Assembly (NCBI GenBank): GCA_012797915.1
Contig: JAAZOE010000259.1
Coordinates: forward strand, 1 to 14,100
Direction of reading: 5' to 3'
Length of the DNA: 14,100 bases
Source of the DNA: Candidatus Zixiibacteriota bacterium
GTDB taxonomy: Bacteria > Zixibacteria > MSB-5A5 > GN15 > JAAZOE01
Part shown: piece by piece, positions 6,816 to 13,903 of the stretch
How the letters are laid out: the number at the start of each line of letters is the position of its first letter
How positions within the stretch are numbered: the stretch's first letter is position 1
Program-made: the position numbers and the translations under genes
Notes under the pieces: model-generated
Told to the model about the DNA's origin: nothing
Databases searched by the model: none
The model's input: only the letters and a program-made list of their open reading frames with translations

Positions 6816-7544
6816 ATGTCACAACCGGTGCCGTTCCGTTACCCCGTCTTTTCCCGGCGCATTATCATCGTCGTCGGCGGTTTCGGCAGCGGCAAGACCG
6901 AAGTCTCCGTTAACCTGACCAAATACCTCGCCGGTATCGATCCGATCCCTCCGGCCATTGTCGACTTGGACCTGGTCAACCCTTATTTCCGCTCCCGCGA
7001 GGCGGAGGCGGAAATGGAGGCGATGGGGATCAAGGTCATCGTCCCGCGGGGCGGGAATTTCTTCGCCGATCTCCCGATTCTGCTTCCCGAGGTCAAAGGC
7101 GCGGTCGAATCCGGAGCCGGCCGGGTGATCCTCGATGTCGGCGGAGACTCACAGGGGGCGCGGGCGCTCGGTTCGTTGTCGGATGTCTTTCCGCCTGACG
7201 GATACGATATGCTGATGGTTCTCAACAGCCGCCGTCCGTTCACCGGCGACCTTGCCGGTTGCTGCAAAGTCATGTCCCGGATCGAGGCGACGGCCAAAAT
7301 GCGGTTTACCGGCCTCATCGCCAACAGCCATATGATCGAAGAAACCGACCCGGAGGTGTTGTGGGAGGGATATCATCTGGCGCGGGAGGTCGGCCGCGAG
7401 ATGAACCTGCCGCTGGCGTTTCTCAGCGCCAAGCGGGAAGTGCTGGAGCAAATGGATACGACTGGGTTGAATTGTCCGATCCTTCCCCTGACCCGGTCGA
7501 TGCTCAAACCGTGGGAGAAAAAAACCGGCCCCACCGGGCTGTAA
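6816..7544 (+). CDS. P-loop ATPase of the CobQ/CobB/MinD/ParA (SIMIBI) type, first gene of the operon
   Basis: From the ATG at 6816 the protein has 242 residues. A Walker A motif GGFGSGKT (21-28) near the N-terminus is followed by VDLDLVNPYFRSRE (about 49-62) and a Walker B-like VILDVGGD, the layout of SIMIBI nucleotide-binding proteins. The closest remembered relatives are uncharacterised CobQ-type ATPases encoded beside 2-oxoacid:ferredoxin oxidoreductases. Its job is unknown; help with cofactor or iron-sulfur assembly is one guess from position. The start is uncertain: GAGGA (6801-6805) favours 6816, but in-frame ATGs at 6780 and 6732 would add 12 or 28 residues, and the promoter upstream permits all three. 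The ferredoxin gene begins 18 bases after its stop. Confidence 0.75.
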   Translation: MSQPVPFRYPVFSRRIIIVVGGFGSGKTEVSVNLTKYLAGIDPIPPAIVDLDLVNPYFRSREAEAEMEAMGIKVIVPRGGNFFADLPILLPEVKGAVESGAGRVILDVGGDSQGARALGSLSDVFPPDGYDMLMVLNSRRPFTGDLAGCCKVMSRIEATAKMRFTGLIANSHMIEETDPEVLWEGYHLAREVGREMNLPLAFLSAKREVLEQMDTTGLNCPILPLTRSMLKPWEKKTGPTGL

Positions 7545-7562
7545 CAAGATAAAGGTGGATTC

Positions 7563-7796
7563 ATGCCTGGCGTGAGAATAGACAAGAACTACTGCAAGGG
7601 ATGCGAGCTGTGCGTCAAAGCCTGCCCCATGCAGATTTTGGGAATGTCCAAAGAGATCAATCTCAAAGGGTATTTCTTCGCCCAGCTGAAGGAGCCGACC
7701 AGGTGTATCGGCTGCCGCATCTGCGCCATCGTTTGTCCCGACGTGGCCATCACGGTCCTGACGCATGGGACCCAATTCGCTCTGTTTGAGTATTGA
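7563..7796 (+). CDS. 2x[4Fe-4S] ferredoxin, delta subunit of 2-oxoacid:ferredoxin oxidoreductase
   Basis: A 77-residue protein with two classical cluster motifs: Cys11, 14, 17, 21 (CxxCxxCxxxCP) and Cys48, 51, 54, 58 (CxxCxxCxxxCP). In four-subunit 2-oxoacid oxidoreductases this small subunit (KorD/VorC type) carries electrons from the TPP site toward soluble ferredoxin. Its position directly before the alpha subunit, with the alpha start 14 bases after its stop, supports that role. The ribosome site AAAGGTGG (about 7551-7558) lies just upstream of the ATG. Confidence 0.9.
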   Translation: MPGVRIDKNYCKGCELCVKACPMQILGMSKEINLKGYFFAQLKEPTRCIGCRICAIVCPDVAITVLTHGTQFALFEY

Positions 7797-7810
7797 TGGG
7801 GAGTGCAGAG

Positions 7811-8881
7811 ATGACCAAGAAACTGATGAAAGGGAATGAGGCGATCGGCGAGGCGGCCATAGCCGCTGGCGCTATCAACTATTTCGCCTATCCGATCACC
7901 CCCCAGAGCGAGGTGGCCGAGTACATGACCTGGCGGTTGCCGGAGGTCGGAGGGGTGTTCGTGCAGGCCGAATCGGAAGTGGCCGTGGGGAACATGCTGC
8001 TGGGTGCGGCCTGCACCGGCAAGCGGGTCTTCACAACGTCCTCCAGTCCGGGCATCAGCCTGATGATGGAGGCGATGTCCTACATGGCCGGCGACCATCT
8101 CCCGGTGGTGATCGTCAACATTACCCGCGGGGGGCCCGGCCTGGGCGGTATTCTTCCGGCGCAATCCGACTATTTCCAGGCCGCCAAAGCCGGCGGCCAT
8201 GGCGACTATCATGCCATCGTGCTGGCCCCCTCCTCGGTGCAGGAAGCGGTCGACCTGATGATTCTGGCCTTCGATCTGGCCGACAACTACCGCACCCCGG
8301 TGATCGTCATAGGGGACGGGATGATCGGGCAGATGATGGAGTCGGTGGAATTCCCGGCCAAGTACCGCGAACCGGTCAACCCGGAAACCAAGGACTGGCC
8401 GCTGACCGGAGCCAAAGGTCGCAAGGCGCGCGTCATCAAATCCCTGTTTTTGGATCCCAAACTCCTCGAGAAAAACAGCTTCGACCTGGCTGCGAAATAC
8501 AAGGTCATCAAGGAAAAAGAAGTCCGTTGCGAACTATATAAGGTCTCCGACAAGAACCGTCTTTTGATCGCGGCCTATGGAACCATGGCCCGTATCTGCC
8601 AGACGGCCATCGATGAACTGGAAGACGAAGGGATCAGCGTTGGCTTGTTCCGGCCTATCACCCTGTTCCCGTTCCCGGAAAAGGAAATCTTCCGGGAAAC
8701 CGCCAAGGCCAATATCCGGGCAGTCCTGACCGTCGAGATGAGCATGGGCCAGATGATCGAAGATATCGATCGGTGTATCAAGGGGAAGAAACCGCTGGAT
8801 TTCTACGGACGAACCGGCGGCATCGTCCCGACCCCCAACGAGGTCAAGGACAAGGTGCGGCAGATGCTGGCCGCCAAGTAA
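7811..8881 (+). CDS. vorB: 2-oxoacid:ferredoxin oxidoreductase subunit alpha (VorB/KorA family)
   Basis: The 356-residue alpha subunit combines the pyrimidine-binding domain (I) and transketolase C-terminal-like domain (II). Visible markers are YPITPQSE (27-34), QAESEVAVGN (52-61), TSSSPG (76-81) and RGGPGLGG (106-113). With the beta subunit it forms the TPP site that oxidatively decarboxylates a 2-oxoacid with CoA to acyl-CoA, CO2 and reduced ferredoxin. The N-terminus MTKKLMKGNEAIGEAAI is that of proteins usually annotated VorB (branched-chain 2-oxoacids), but the 2-oxoglutarate enzymes are close relatives, so the substrate is not settled. ATG 7811 is chosen because GGGGAG (7798-7803) lies 7 bases before it; in-frame TTG 7793 and ATG 7796 would overlap the ferredoxin stop. 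Confidence 0.93.
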   Translation: MTKKLMKGNEAIGEAAIAAGAINYFAYPITPQSEVAEYMTWRLPEVGGVFVQAESEVAVGNMLLGAACTGKRVFTTSSSPGISLMMEAMSYMAGDHLPVVIVNITRGGPGLGGILPAQSDYFQAAKAGGHGDYHAIVLAPSSVQEAVDLMILAFDLADNYRTPVIVIGDGMIGQMMESVEFPAKYREPVNPETKDWPLTGAKGRKARVIKSLFLDPKLLEKNSFDLAAKYKVIKEKEVRCELYKVSDKNRLLIAAYGTMARICQTAIDELEDEGISVGLFRPITLFPFPEKEIFRETAKANIRAVLTVEMSMGQMIEDIDRCIKGKKPLDFYGRTGGIVPTPNEVKDKVRQMLAAK

Positions 8882-8900
8882 GCGGAAACCTGAGGTTAAT

Positions 8901-9662
8901 ATGGCGATAGATACCAATGTCATCTTCAGCCGCCCGAAAGCGCTGAGCGAAAACATCACCCATTACTGCCCCGGTTGTACCCACGGCGTCATTCATCGCC
9001 TGGTGGCCGAGGTGCTGGATGAGCTCGGCGTCCGCGAACGGACCGTCGGCGTGGCCCCGGTCGGCTGTTCGGTGCTGGCCTACAACTATTTCGCGGTCGA
9101 CTTCATCGAGGCCGCGCACGGACGCGCCCCGGCGACCGCCACCGGATTCAAGCGGATCCGCCCGGACATGATCGTCTTCACCTATCAGGGGGATGGCGAT
9201 TTGGCCTCTATCGGCATGGGGGAGATTGTCCATGCCGCCAACCGCGGCGAAAAATTCACGACCATCTTCGTCAACAACGCCATCTATGGCATGACCGGCG
9301 GGCAGATGGCCCCGACCACCCTGCCGGGCCAGCGGACGACCACCTGTCCGCAGGGACGGGATGTCTCCCTGGCCGGCTATCCCATCCGTATGGTGGAGTT
9401 GCTGTCCGGCCTGCGGACCCCGGCCTATCTGGTCCGCGTCTCCGTCCATTCGCCGCTGCATGTGGTGGCCGCCAAGAAAGCCATCCGGCGGGCGTTTCAA
9501 TTGCAGGTCGAGGGACGCTGCTACTCGCTGGTGGAGGTGCTGTCCACCTGTCCAACCAACTGGGGGGTCGCGCCCACCACGGCGACGAAATGGCTGGCCG
9601 ACAATATGCTCGGATACTATCCGCTGGGGACCTACAAAGACCCGGATCAGGAGGTGCGGTGA
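8901..9662 (+). CDS. 2-oxoacid:ferredoxin oxidoreductase subunit beta, TPP-binding (KorB/VorA-like)
   Basis: A 253-residue subunit that binds the pyrophosphate of thiamine diphosphate and one [4Fe-4S] cluster. The TPP signature is GDGD (97-100) followed by NN (125-126). The cluster ligands expected for this family are present: Cys23 and Cys26 in HYCPGC, Cys56 in PVGCS and Cys217 in LSTCPTNWG. This cluster takes electrons from the TPP intermediate and hands them to the delta ferredoxin. Small, separate beta subunits like this are typical of 2-oxoglutarate and branched-chain enzymes rather than fused pyruvate:ferredoxin oxidoreductase. It starts 19 bases after the alpha stop, with GAGG at 8892-8895. 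Confidence 0.93.
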   Translation: MAIDTNVIFSRPKALSENITHYCPGCTHGVIHRLVAEVLDELGVRERTVGVAPVGCSVLAYNYFAVDFIEAAHGRAPATATGFKRIRPDMIVFTYQGDGDLASIGMGEIVHAANRGEKFTTIFVNNAIYGMTGGQMAPTTLPGQRTTTCPQGRDVSLAGYPIRMVELLSGLRTPAYLVRVSVHSPLHVVAAKKAIRRAFQLQVEGRCYSLVEVLSTCPTNWGVAPTTATKWLADNMLGYYPLGTYKDPDQEVR

Positions 9663-9663
9663 G

Positions 9664-10221
9664 ATGAGCAAACAGCTCGAAGTCGTCATGGCCGGATTCG
9701 GGGGACAGGGCGTCATGACCGCCGGACAGCTTTTGGCCTATGCCGGCATGGAGGAAGGAAAACAGGTGGTCTGGATTCCTTCCTATGGCCCCGAAATGCG
9801 GGGCGGCACGGCCAACTGCACGGTGGTCATTTCCGATGTCCGCATCGGTTCCCCCATCATCAACAATCCCCTTTCGGCCTGCGTGTTCAACCGTCCCTCG
9901 CTGGACAAATTCGGGGCGATGCTGCGGCCGGGCGGGTTGCTCCTGATCAACAGCTCCCTGATCGATGTCGCCAGCGGCCGTACCGACATCACCGAAATTC
10001 TGGTTCCGGCCAACGATATCGCCATCAAGGCCGGCAGTCCCAAGGTGGCCAACATGGTCATGCTGGCGGCCTATGTGGCCGCGACGGAAGTCGTATCCTT
10101 CGACACCCTGAACCGGATGCTGGAACTGAAAATGGGAAAGAAGAAAGACCTGCTGGCCGTCAACCACCGCGCCTTCGAAGAAGGCCGGGCGCTGACCGGC
10201 AAGGTTTTCACGATGAGGTGA
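9664..10221 (+). CDS. 2-oxoacid:ferredoxin oxidoreductase subunit gamma
   Basis: A 185-residue gamma subunit (domain III of the 2-oxoacid:acceptor oxidoreductases, the domain involved in CoA binding). GFGGQG (11-16) and YGPEMRGG (41-48) are its signatures. The start is ATG 9664, one base after the beta stop, with a perfect AGGAGGTG (9649-9656) seven bases upstream. The open frame continues upstream to 9361, but that stretch overlaps the beta gene, is rich in Arg, Trp and Pro, and is not coding. The one-base spacing implies translational coupling to beta. Confidence 0.94.
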   Translation: MSKQLEVVMAGFGGQGVMTAGQLLAYAGMEEGKQVVWIPSYGPEMRGGTANCTVVISDVRIGSPIINNPLSACVFNRPSLDKFGAMLRPGGLLLINSSLIDVASGRTDITEILVPANDIAIKAGSPKVANMVMLAAYVAATEVVSFDTLNRMLELKMGKKKDLLAVNHRAFEEGRALTGKVFTMR

Positions 10222-10225
10222 CCCC

Positions 10226-10681
10226 ATGGCGTGCGATATGGCCAAAATACAGGAAATCATCGACCGTAGTCCGCAAACCCCCGGATCGCTGATCGCCGTG
10301 CTTCAGGATATCCAGCGGGAGTTCCATTATCTGCCCTGCGAGGCGCTGCAGGCGACGGCCGCGTCGCTGCACGTGCCGCTGAGCAAGGTCTTCAGCGTTT
10401 CCACCTTTTACAACGCCTTCAGCCTCAACCCCCGCGGCGAACGGATCATCCGCATCTGCCAGGGGACGGCCTGTCATATCAAGGGCGCCGACCTGATTCA
10501 ACAACAGCTCACGTCGGGCCTGGGAATCAAGCCGGGGGAAACCTCGCCGGACATGAAGTACACGCTGGAGGTGGTCAATTGCCTCGGCGTCTGCGCCATG
10601 GCTCCGGTGGTCGTTGTCAACGACAAAATTCACGGCGGCGTCCGCTGCGACAAGGCGTTCAAACTGGTGACAAAGGACTGA
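10226..10681 (+). CDS. nuoE: NuoE/HydC-like [2Fe-2S] subunit
   Basis: A 151-residue thioredoxin-fold protein of the complex I 24-kDa family. The four ligands of its [2Fe-2S] cluster are Cys78 and Cys83 (CxxxxC in ICQGTACH) and Cys119 and Cys123 (CxxxC in NCLGVCA). In complex I and in trimeric NAD-linked hydrogenases this subunit pairs with NuoF/HydB near the FMN. It starts 4 bases after the gamma stop; the ribosome site GAGGTG overlaps that stop codon, so it is firmly part of the same operon. The immediate neighbour is the NuoF homologue, as expected for a functional pair. Confidence 0.93.
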   Translation: MACDMAKIQEIIDRSPQTPGSLIAVLQDIQREFHYLPCEALQATAASLHVPLSKVFSVSTFYNAFSLNPRGERIIRICQGTACHIKGADLIQQQLTSGLGIKPGETSPDMKYTLEVVNCLGVCAMAPVVVVNDKIHGGVRCDKAFKLVTKD

Positions 10682-10682
10682 C

Positions 10683-12536
10683 ATGCGTATCGATTCCATA
10701 GAAAAGCTGGAAAAGTGGCGGAAGGAATGCCGCCGGACCTTCGAAGCCCGCAAGCGCAAAGTCATCGTTTGTCTGGGCGAAGGATGTCTGGCCAACGGCT
10801 CCGAAGAAGTCTTCAACGAGTTCAAGAAGCAGGTGGCCGAAAAAAAGATCGCCGATGTCACCGTGGAATCGGTGGCCAAGACCGGCTGTCACGGTTTCTG
10901 CGCGTTGGGACCGCTGGTGATCATCGAGCCGGACGGCACCTTCTACACCAAGGTCGGCAAAAGCGATGTCGCCAAGATCGTCGACAAGACCTTGGTCGGG
11001 CATGAGCTTATCGACAAGCTGTTGTACACCGACGCCAAAACCGGCGAAAAAGTCGCCGATTACGCCAAGATTCCGTTTTATGCCCGCCAGCAACGAATTT
11101 CCCTGCGTCACTGCGGCACCATCGACCCCCACAAAATCACCGACTATATCGCCATGGGCGGATATGCGGCGCTGGGCAAAGCCCTGACCGCGATGACCCC
11201 GCAGCAGGTGATCGACGAAGTAACGAAATCCGGGTTGCGCGGCCGCGGCGGAGCGGGGTTCGCCACCGGAAAGAAATGGGCCACCTGCGCCAAGGTGCAG
11301 TCGGATATCCGCTATGTCATCTGCAACGGCGACGAGGGCGACCCCGGCGCCTTTTCCGACCGCACGACCATGGGCAGCGACCCCCATTCGGTGCTGGAGG
11401 GGATGATCATCTGCGCCTATGCCGTCGGGTCGCATCAGGGATACATCTACGTCCGCGAAGAATACCCGCTGGCGGTGGTCACTCTGCAGAAGGCGATCGA
11501 CGCCGCCCGGGAACATGGTCTGTTGGGCGAAAAAATCCTCGGTACCGATCTGTCGTTCGATATCAAAATCAGCCGGGGCGGCGGCGCCTTTGTCTGCGGC
11601 GAATCATCGGCCCTGATGCGGTCGGTGGCCGGCGCGGTCGGCGAACCGCGGGCCAAATATATCCGTTCGGTCATCAAGGGTCTGCACGACCGGCCGACTG
11701 TTCTCAACAATGTCGAGACCTACGCCACCGTGCCGGCGATCATCGAGCGCGGGGCGGATTGGTTTGCCGGCATCGGCACCAAAAAGAGCACGGGCACGAA
11801 AGTCTTCTCCCTGGCCGGCAAAATCAAGAATACCGGCCTGGTGGAAGTCCCGATGGGGATCACCCTGCGGGAGATCATCTTCGATATCGGCGGCGGGGTG
11901 CCGGACGGGCGGAAGTTCAAGGCAGTCCAGACCGGCGGACCATCCGGCGGCTGTCTGCCGGAAAGCAAGATCGATCTCCCCGTTGATTTCGACACTCTGA
12001 CCGAGGCCGGCTCGATGATGGGTTCCGGCGGCATGGTCATCATGGATGACCGCACCTGCATGGTCGAAGTCGCCCGGTATTTCCTGTCATTCCTCGTTTC
12101 GGAATCGTGTGGCAAATGCGTCCCCTGCCGCGAAGGGCTCTATCAGCTTCGGGAGCTGTGCGCCAAGGTCTGCGACGGCGAGGCCACCGAAGATGACCTG
12201 GCCCTGATGGAACGGCTGGCCAAGACAATCCAGGTCGGCTCCCTCTGCGGCCTGGGACAATCCGGCCCCAATCCGTTTCTCAGCACCCTGCTCTATTTCC
12301 GGGACGAATACCTGGCCCATATCCGCGACAAGAAATGCCCCGGCGGCGTCTGCCGTAAATTGATCACGTATAGCATCACCGACGCCTGCACCGGCTGCAT
12401 GGCCTGCATCAGCGTCTGCCCGGTTCATGCCATCACCGGGGAAAAGAAGAAACGACACGTCCTGGATACGAACCTGTGCGATCGGTGCGGGTCCTGCTAC
12501 GCCGTCTGCAAGTTCGAGGCCATAGAAATCAGTTAA
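10683..12536 (+). CDS. nuoF: NuoF/HydB-type flavoprotein: NAD(H)- and FMN-binding subunit with extra Fe-S domains
   Basis: At 617 residues it is much longer than complex I NuoF (about 430-450) and has the HydB plan. The N-terminal thioredoxin-like [2Fe-2S] domain has Cys30, Cys35, Cys69 and Cys73. The FMN/NADH core carries GLRGRGGAGFATGKKW (184-199) and NGDEGDPGAFSDR (215-227). The N3-type [4Fe-4S] site is Cys476, 479, 482 and Cys522. The C-terminal 2x[4Fe-4S] ferredoxin domain has Cys569, 572, 575, 579 and Cys599, 602, 605, 609. It should exchange electrons between NAD(H) and iron-sulfur carriers. The loop after ALMRSVAG reads GEPRAKYIRSV instead of the common proline-rich PR.KPPFPA, marking a separate subgroup. 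It starts one base after the nuoE stop. Confidence 0.93.
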   Translation: MRIDSIEKLEKWRKECRRTFEARKRKVIVCLGEGCLANGSEEVFNEFKKQVAEKKIADVTVESVAKTGCHGFCALGPLVIIEPDGTFYTKVGKSDVAKIVDKTLVGHELIDKLLYTDAKTGEKVADYAKIPFYARQQRISLRHCGTIDPHKITDYIAMGGYAALGKALTAMTPQQVIDEVTKSGLRGRGGAGFATGKKWATCAKVQSDIRYVICNGDEGDPGAFSDRTTMGSDPHSVLEGMIICAYAVGSHQGYIYVREEYPLAVVTLQKAIDAAREHGLLGEKILGTDLSFDIKISRGGGAFVCGESSALMRSVAGAVGEPRAKYIRSVIKGLHDRPTVLNNVETYATVPAIIERGADWFAGIGTKKSTGTKVFSLAGKIKNTGLVEVPMGITLREIIFDIGGGVPDGRKFKAVQTGGPSGGCLPESKIDLPVDFDTLTEAGSMMGSGGMVIMDDRTCMVEVARYFLSFLVSESCGKCVPCREGLYQLRELCAKVCDGEATEDDLALMERLAKTIQVGSLCGLGQSGPNPFLSTLLYFRDEYLAHIRDKKCPGGVCRKLITYSITDACTGCMACISVCPVHAITGEKKKRHVLDTNLCDRCGSCYAVCKFEAIEIS

Positions 12537-12549
12537 ATGGGATGATGAT

Positions 12550-13326
12550 ATGGTACAGATGACGATAAACGGCAAAGTGGTCAAGGCGACCGAAGGGGAG
12601 ATGCTCCTGGCCGTCATCCGCCGGCAGGGGATCGATGTGCCCGCCCTGTGCGACCACGCCGCCGTGGAACCGTGCGGCTCCTGCCGCATGTGCCTGGTGG
12701 AGATTACCCGCGAGGATTGGAACGGCTGGAAGAAATATGTCACCTCCTGTCTGTATCCCTCCGAAGACGGCCTGATCGTGACCACCCATACGCCGGAACT
12801 TCAGGAGATTCGCCGGAACATCCTGGACCTCTATATGGCCCGCTGTCCCGGATCGGAACTGATCCAGAAAATGGGCGAGGAGTACGGTCTCACCCGGACC
12901 AGCTTCAAGACCATCCCCGAGGGGGATAACTGCATCATGTGCTACGCCTGCACCCGCATCTGCGAGGTGCTGGGTCGGAGCGCAATCTCCGCCGTCCGCC
13001 GGGGACATGCCAAAGTGATTTCGGGACCGTTCGGCGATCCCCCGCCGGATTGCATCGGCTGTCTCAGTTGCGCCCATATCTGCCCCACCGACGTCATCGA
13101 GTGGCACGACCAGGACGGCGTGCGGGGCATCTGGGGCCGGACGTTCGACTTGATTGCCTGCCAGCAGTGCGGCAAGACGATCATCACCCGCGATTTCGCC
13201 GAATACCTGAAGGAAAAACGGCAGATTCCGGCCGACTACTTCGACATCTGCGATGACTGCAAACGCGTGGAGCTGGCCCGGAAAATGGGCGGCCTGGTCG
13301 ATCAGGCCAAGGAGGTGGCGTCATGA
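12550..13326 (+). CDS. NuoG N-terminal-like iron-sulfur protein (HydA-like without the H-cluster domain)
   Basis: A 258-residue protein. The N-terminal [2Fe-2S] domain has Cys34, Cys45, Cys48 and probably Cys67 (plus an extra Cys42). A 2x[4Fe-4S] ferredoxin domain has Cys128, 131, 134, 138 and Cys168, 171, 174, 178. The His-Cys [4Fe-4S] motif that lies between these in NuoG and HydA is missing: only Cys99 is present there. No hydrogenase or molybdopterin domain follows; the protein ends in a CxxC...CxxC pair (204/207 and 234/237) that could bind zinc or iron. With NuoE and NuoF it resembles a HydABC trimer with its catalytic domain removed, so it probably wires the flavin module to ferredoxin or the 2-oxoacid enzyme (inference). 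ATG 12550 follows GGGA at 12539-12542. Confidence 0.85.
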   Translation: MVQMTINGKVVKATEGEMLLAVIRRQGIDVPALCDHAAVEPCGSCRMCLVEITREDWNGWKKYVTSCLYPSEDGLIVTTHTPELQEIRRNILDLYMARCPGSELIQKMGEEYGLTRTSFKTIPEGDNCIMCYACTRICEVLGRSAISAVRRGHAKVISGPFGDPPPDCIGCLSCAHICPTDVIEWHDQDGVRGIWGRTFDLIACQQCGKTIITRDFAEYLKEKRQIPADYFDICDDCKRVELARKMGGLVDQAKEVAS

Positions 13327-13733
13327 TGTTTCGATATACGGTTAATCCCGCCCTCTGCACCGGCTGCCGGACCTGCGAACTGGCCTGCGCCTTCACCCAT
13401 ACGCAGGAACAGAAACCGGGACGGAGCCGGATTTATCCCATCGCCTACGGCCCGGACCGGTTCGTCCCGGTCACCTGCCTGCAGTGCGATGACGCCGCCT
13501 GCGTCAAGTCCTGCCTGTTCGACGCCCTGAAGCGAAACGAAACCACCGGGGCCATCGAACTGGACAAGGACCGCTGCGTCAATTGCCGGGCCTGCGTCGC
13601 CGCCTGCCCCTTCGGGTGTGCGCTGATCGATGACGTCCACGATGAAGTGGTCAAATGCGACCTCTGCGGCGGCAGTCCGGCCTGCGCGCGGTTCTGCCCC
13701 ACCAAGGCGCTGGTGTATAAACGGATCGCCTGA
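13323..13733 (+). CDS. Four-cluster polyferredoxin (CooF/HycB/AorA-like electron-transfer protein)
   Basis: A 136-residue protein with sixteen cysteines arranged for four [4Fe-4S] clusters: Cys12, 15, 18, 22; Cys52, 55, 60, 64; Cys85, 88, 91, 95; and Cys112, 115, 121, 125. This spacing is that of the iron-sulfur subunit family found in molybdopterin enzymes, carbon monoxide dehydrogenase-linked CooF, formate hydrogenlyase HycB and the small subunit of NAD-linked aldehyde oxidoreductase. There is no twin-arginine signal or membrane helix, so it is cytoplasmic. Its ATG overlaps the previous stop (ATGA at 13323-13326), showing tight coupling. It probably relays electrons between the flavin module and another partner; the partner is not visible here. 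Confidence 0.85.
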   Translation: MMFRYTVNPALCTGCRTCELACAFTHTQEQKPGRSRIYPIAYGPDRFVPVTCLQCDDAACVKSCLFDALKRNETTGAIELDKDRCVNCRACVAACPFGCALIDDVHDEVVKCDLCGGSPACARFCPTKALVYKRIA

Positions 13734-13773
13734 GGCCTGTGCGCCGCGGTTCAAAATGTCGAATGTGCCTACG

Positions 13774-13803
13774 AACGCCGGCTGTACATCAGCCGGCGTT
13801 TCC
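13774..13803 (+). terminator. Hairpin terminator at the end of the oxidoreductase operon
   Basis: AACGCCGGCTG (13774-13784) pairs perfectly with CAGCCGGCGTT (13790-13800) around a 5-base loop, 40 bases after the last operon gene. The trailing T-run is short (TTT then CC), so termination could be incomplete, but the 11-bp perfect stem and its place support a terminator. Confidence 0.7.
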
Positions 13804-13826
13804 ATAACCACCCAATGGAAGAGTGG

Positions 13827-13876
13827 TTGACGACGCCGACCGATTTGTATACATTGCCGCCGAACGGTGTTATACT
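13827..13876 (+). promoter_or_regulatory. Promoter region of the lipoprotein gene
   Basis: Two candidates are visible. One is an extended -10 box TGTTATACT (13868-13876) with a poor -35 match; the other is TTGACG (13827-13832) with TACATT (13850-13855), exactly 17 bases apart. Both would give a short leader before the GTG at 13904. Confidence 0.45.
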
Positions 13877-13903
13877 GATGCTTGAGAATGGGGAGGTTCA
13901 GAC

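Noticed and set aside
9361..9663. Upstream extension of the gamma subunit frame
   Set aside because: The extension overlaps the well-conserved beta gene, is rich in Trp, Arg and Pro, and a perfect ribosome site supports the ATG at 9664.
9271..10260. A 329-residue minus-strand frame across beta and gamma
   Set aside because: It covers two strongly supported plus-strand genes, and its sequence is low-complexity Arg/Gly/His/Asp typical of antisense reading.
12550..13733. Possible [FeFe]-hydrogenase or formate dehydrogenase in the operon
   Set aside because: No H-cluster motifs and no molybdopterin domain are present in the NuoG-like or polyferredoxin genes, so the HydABC-like part is not itself a hydrogenase.
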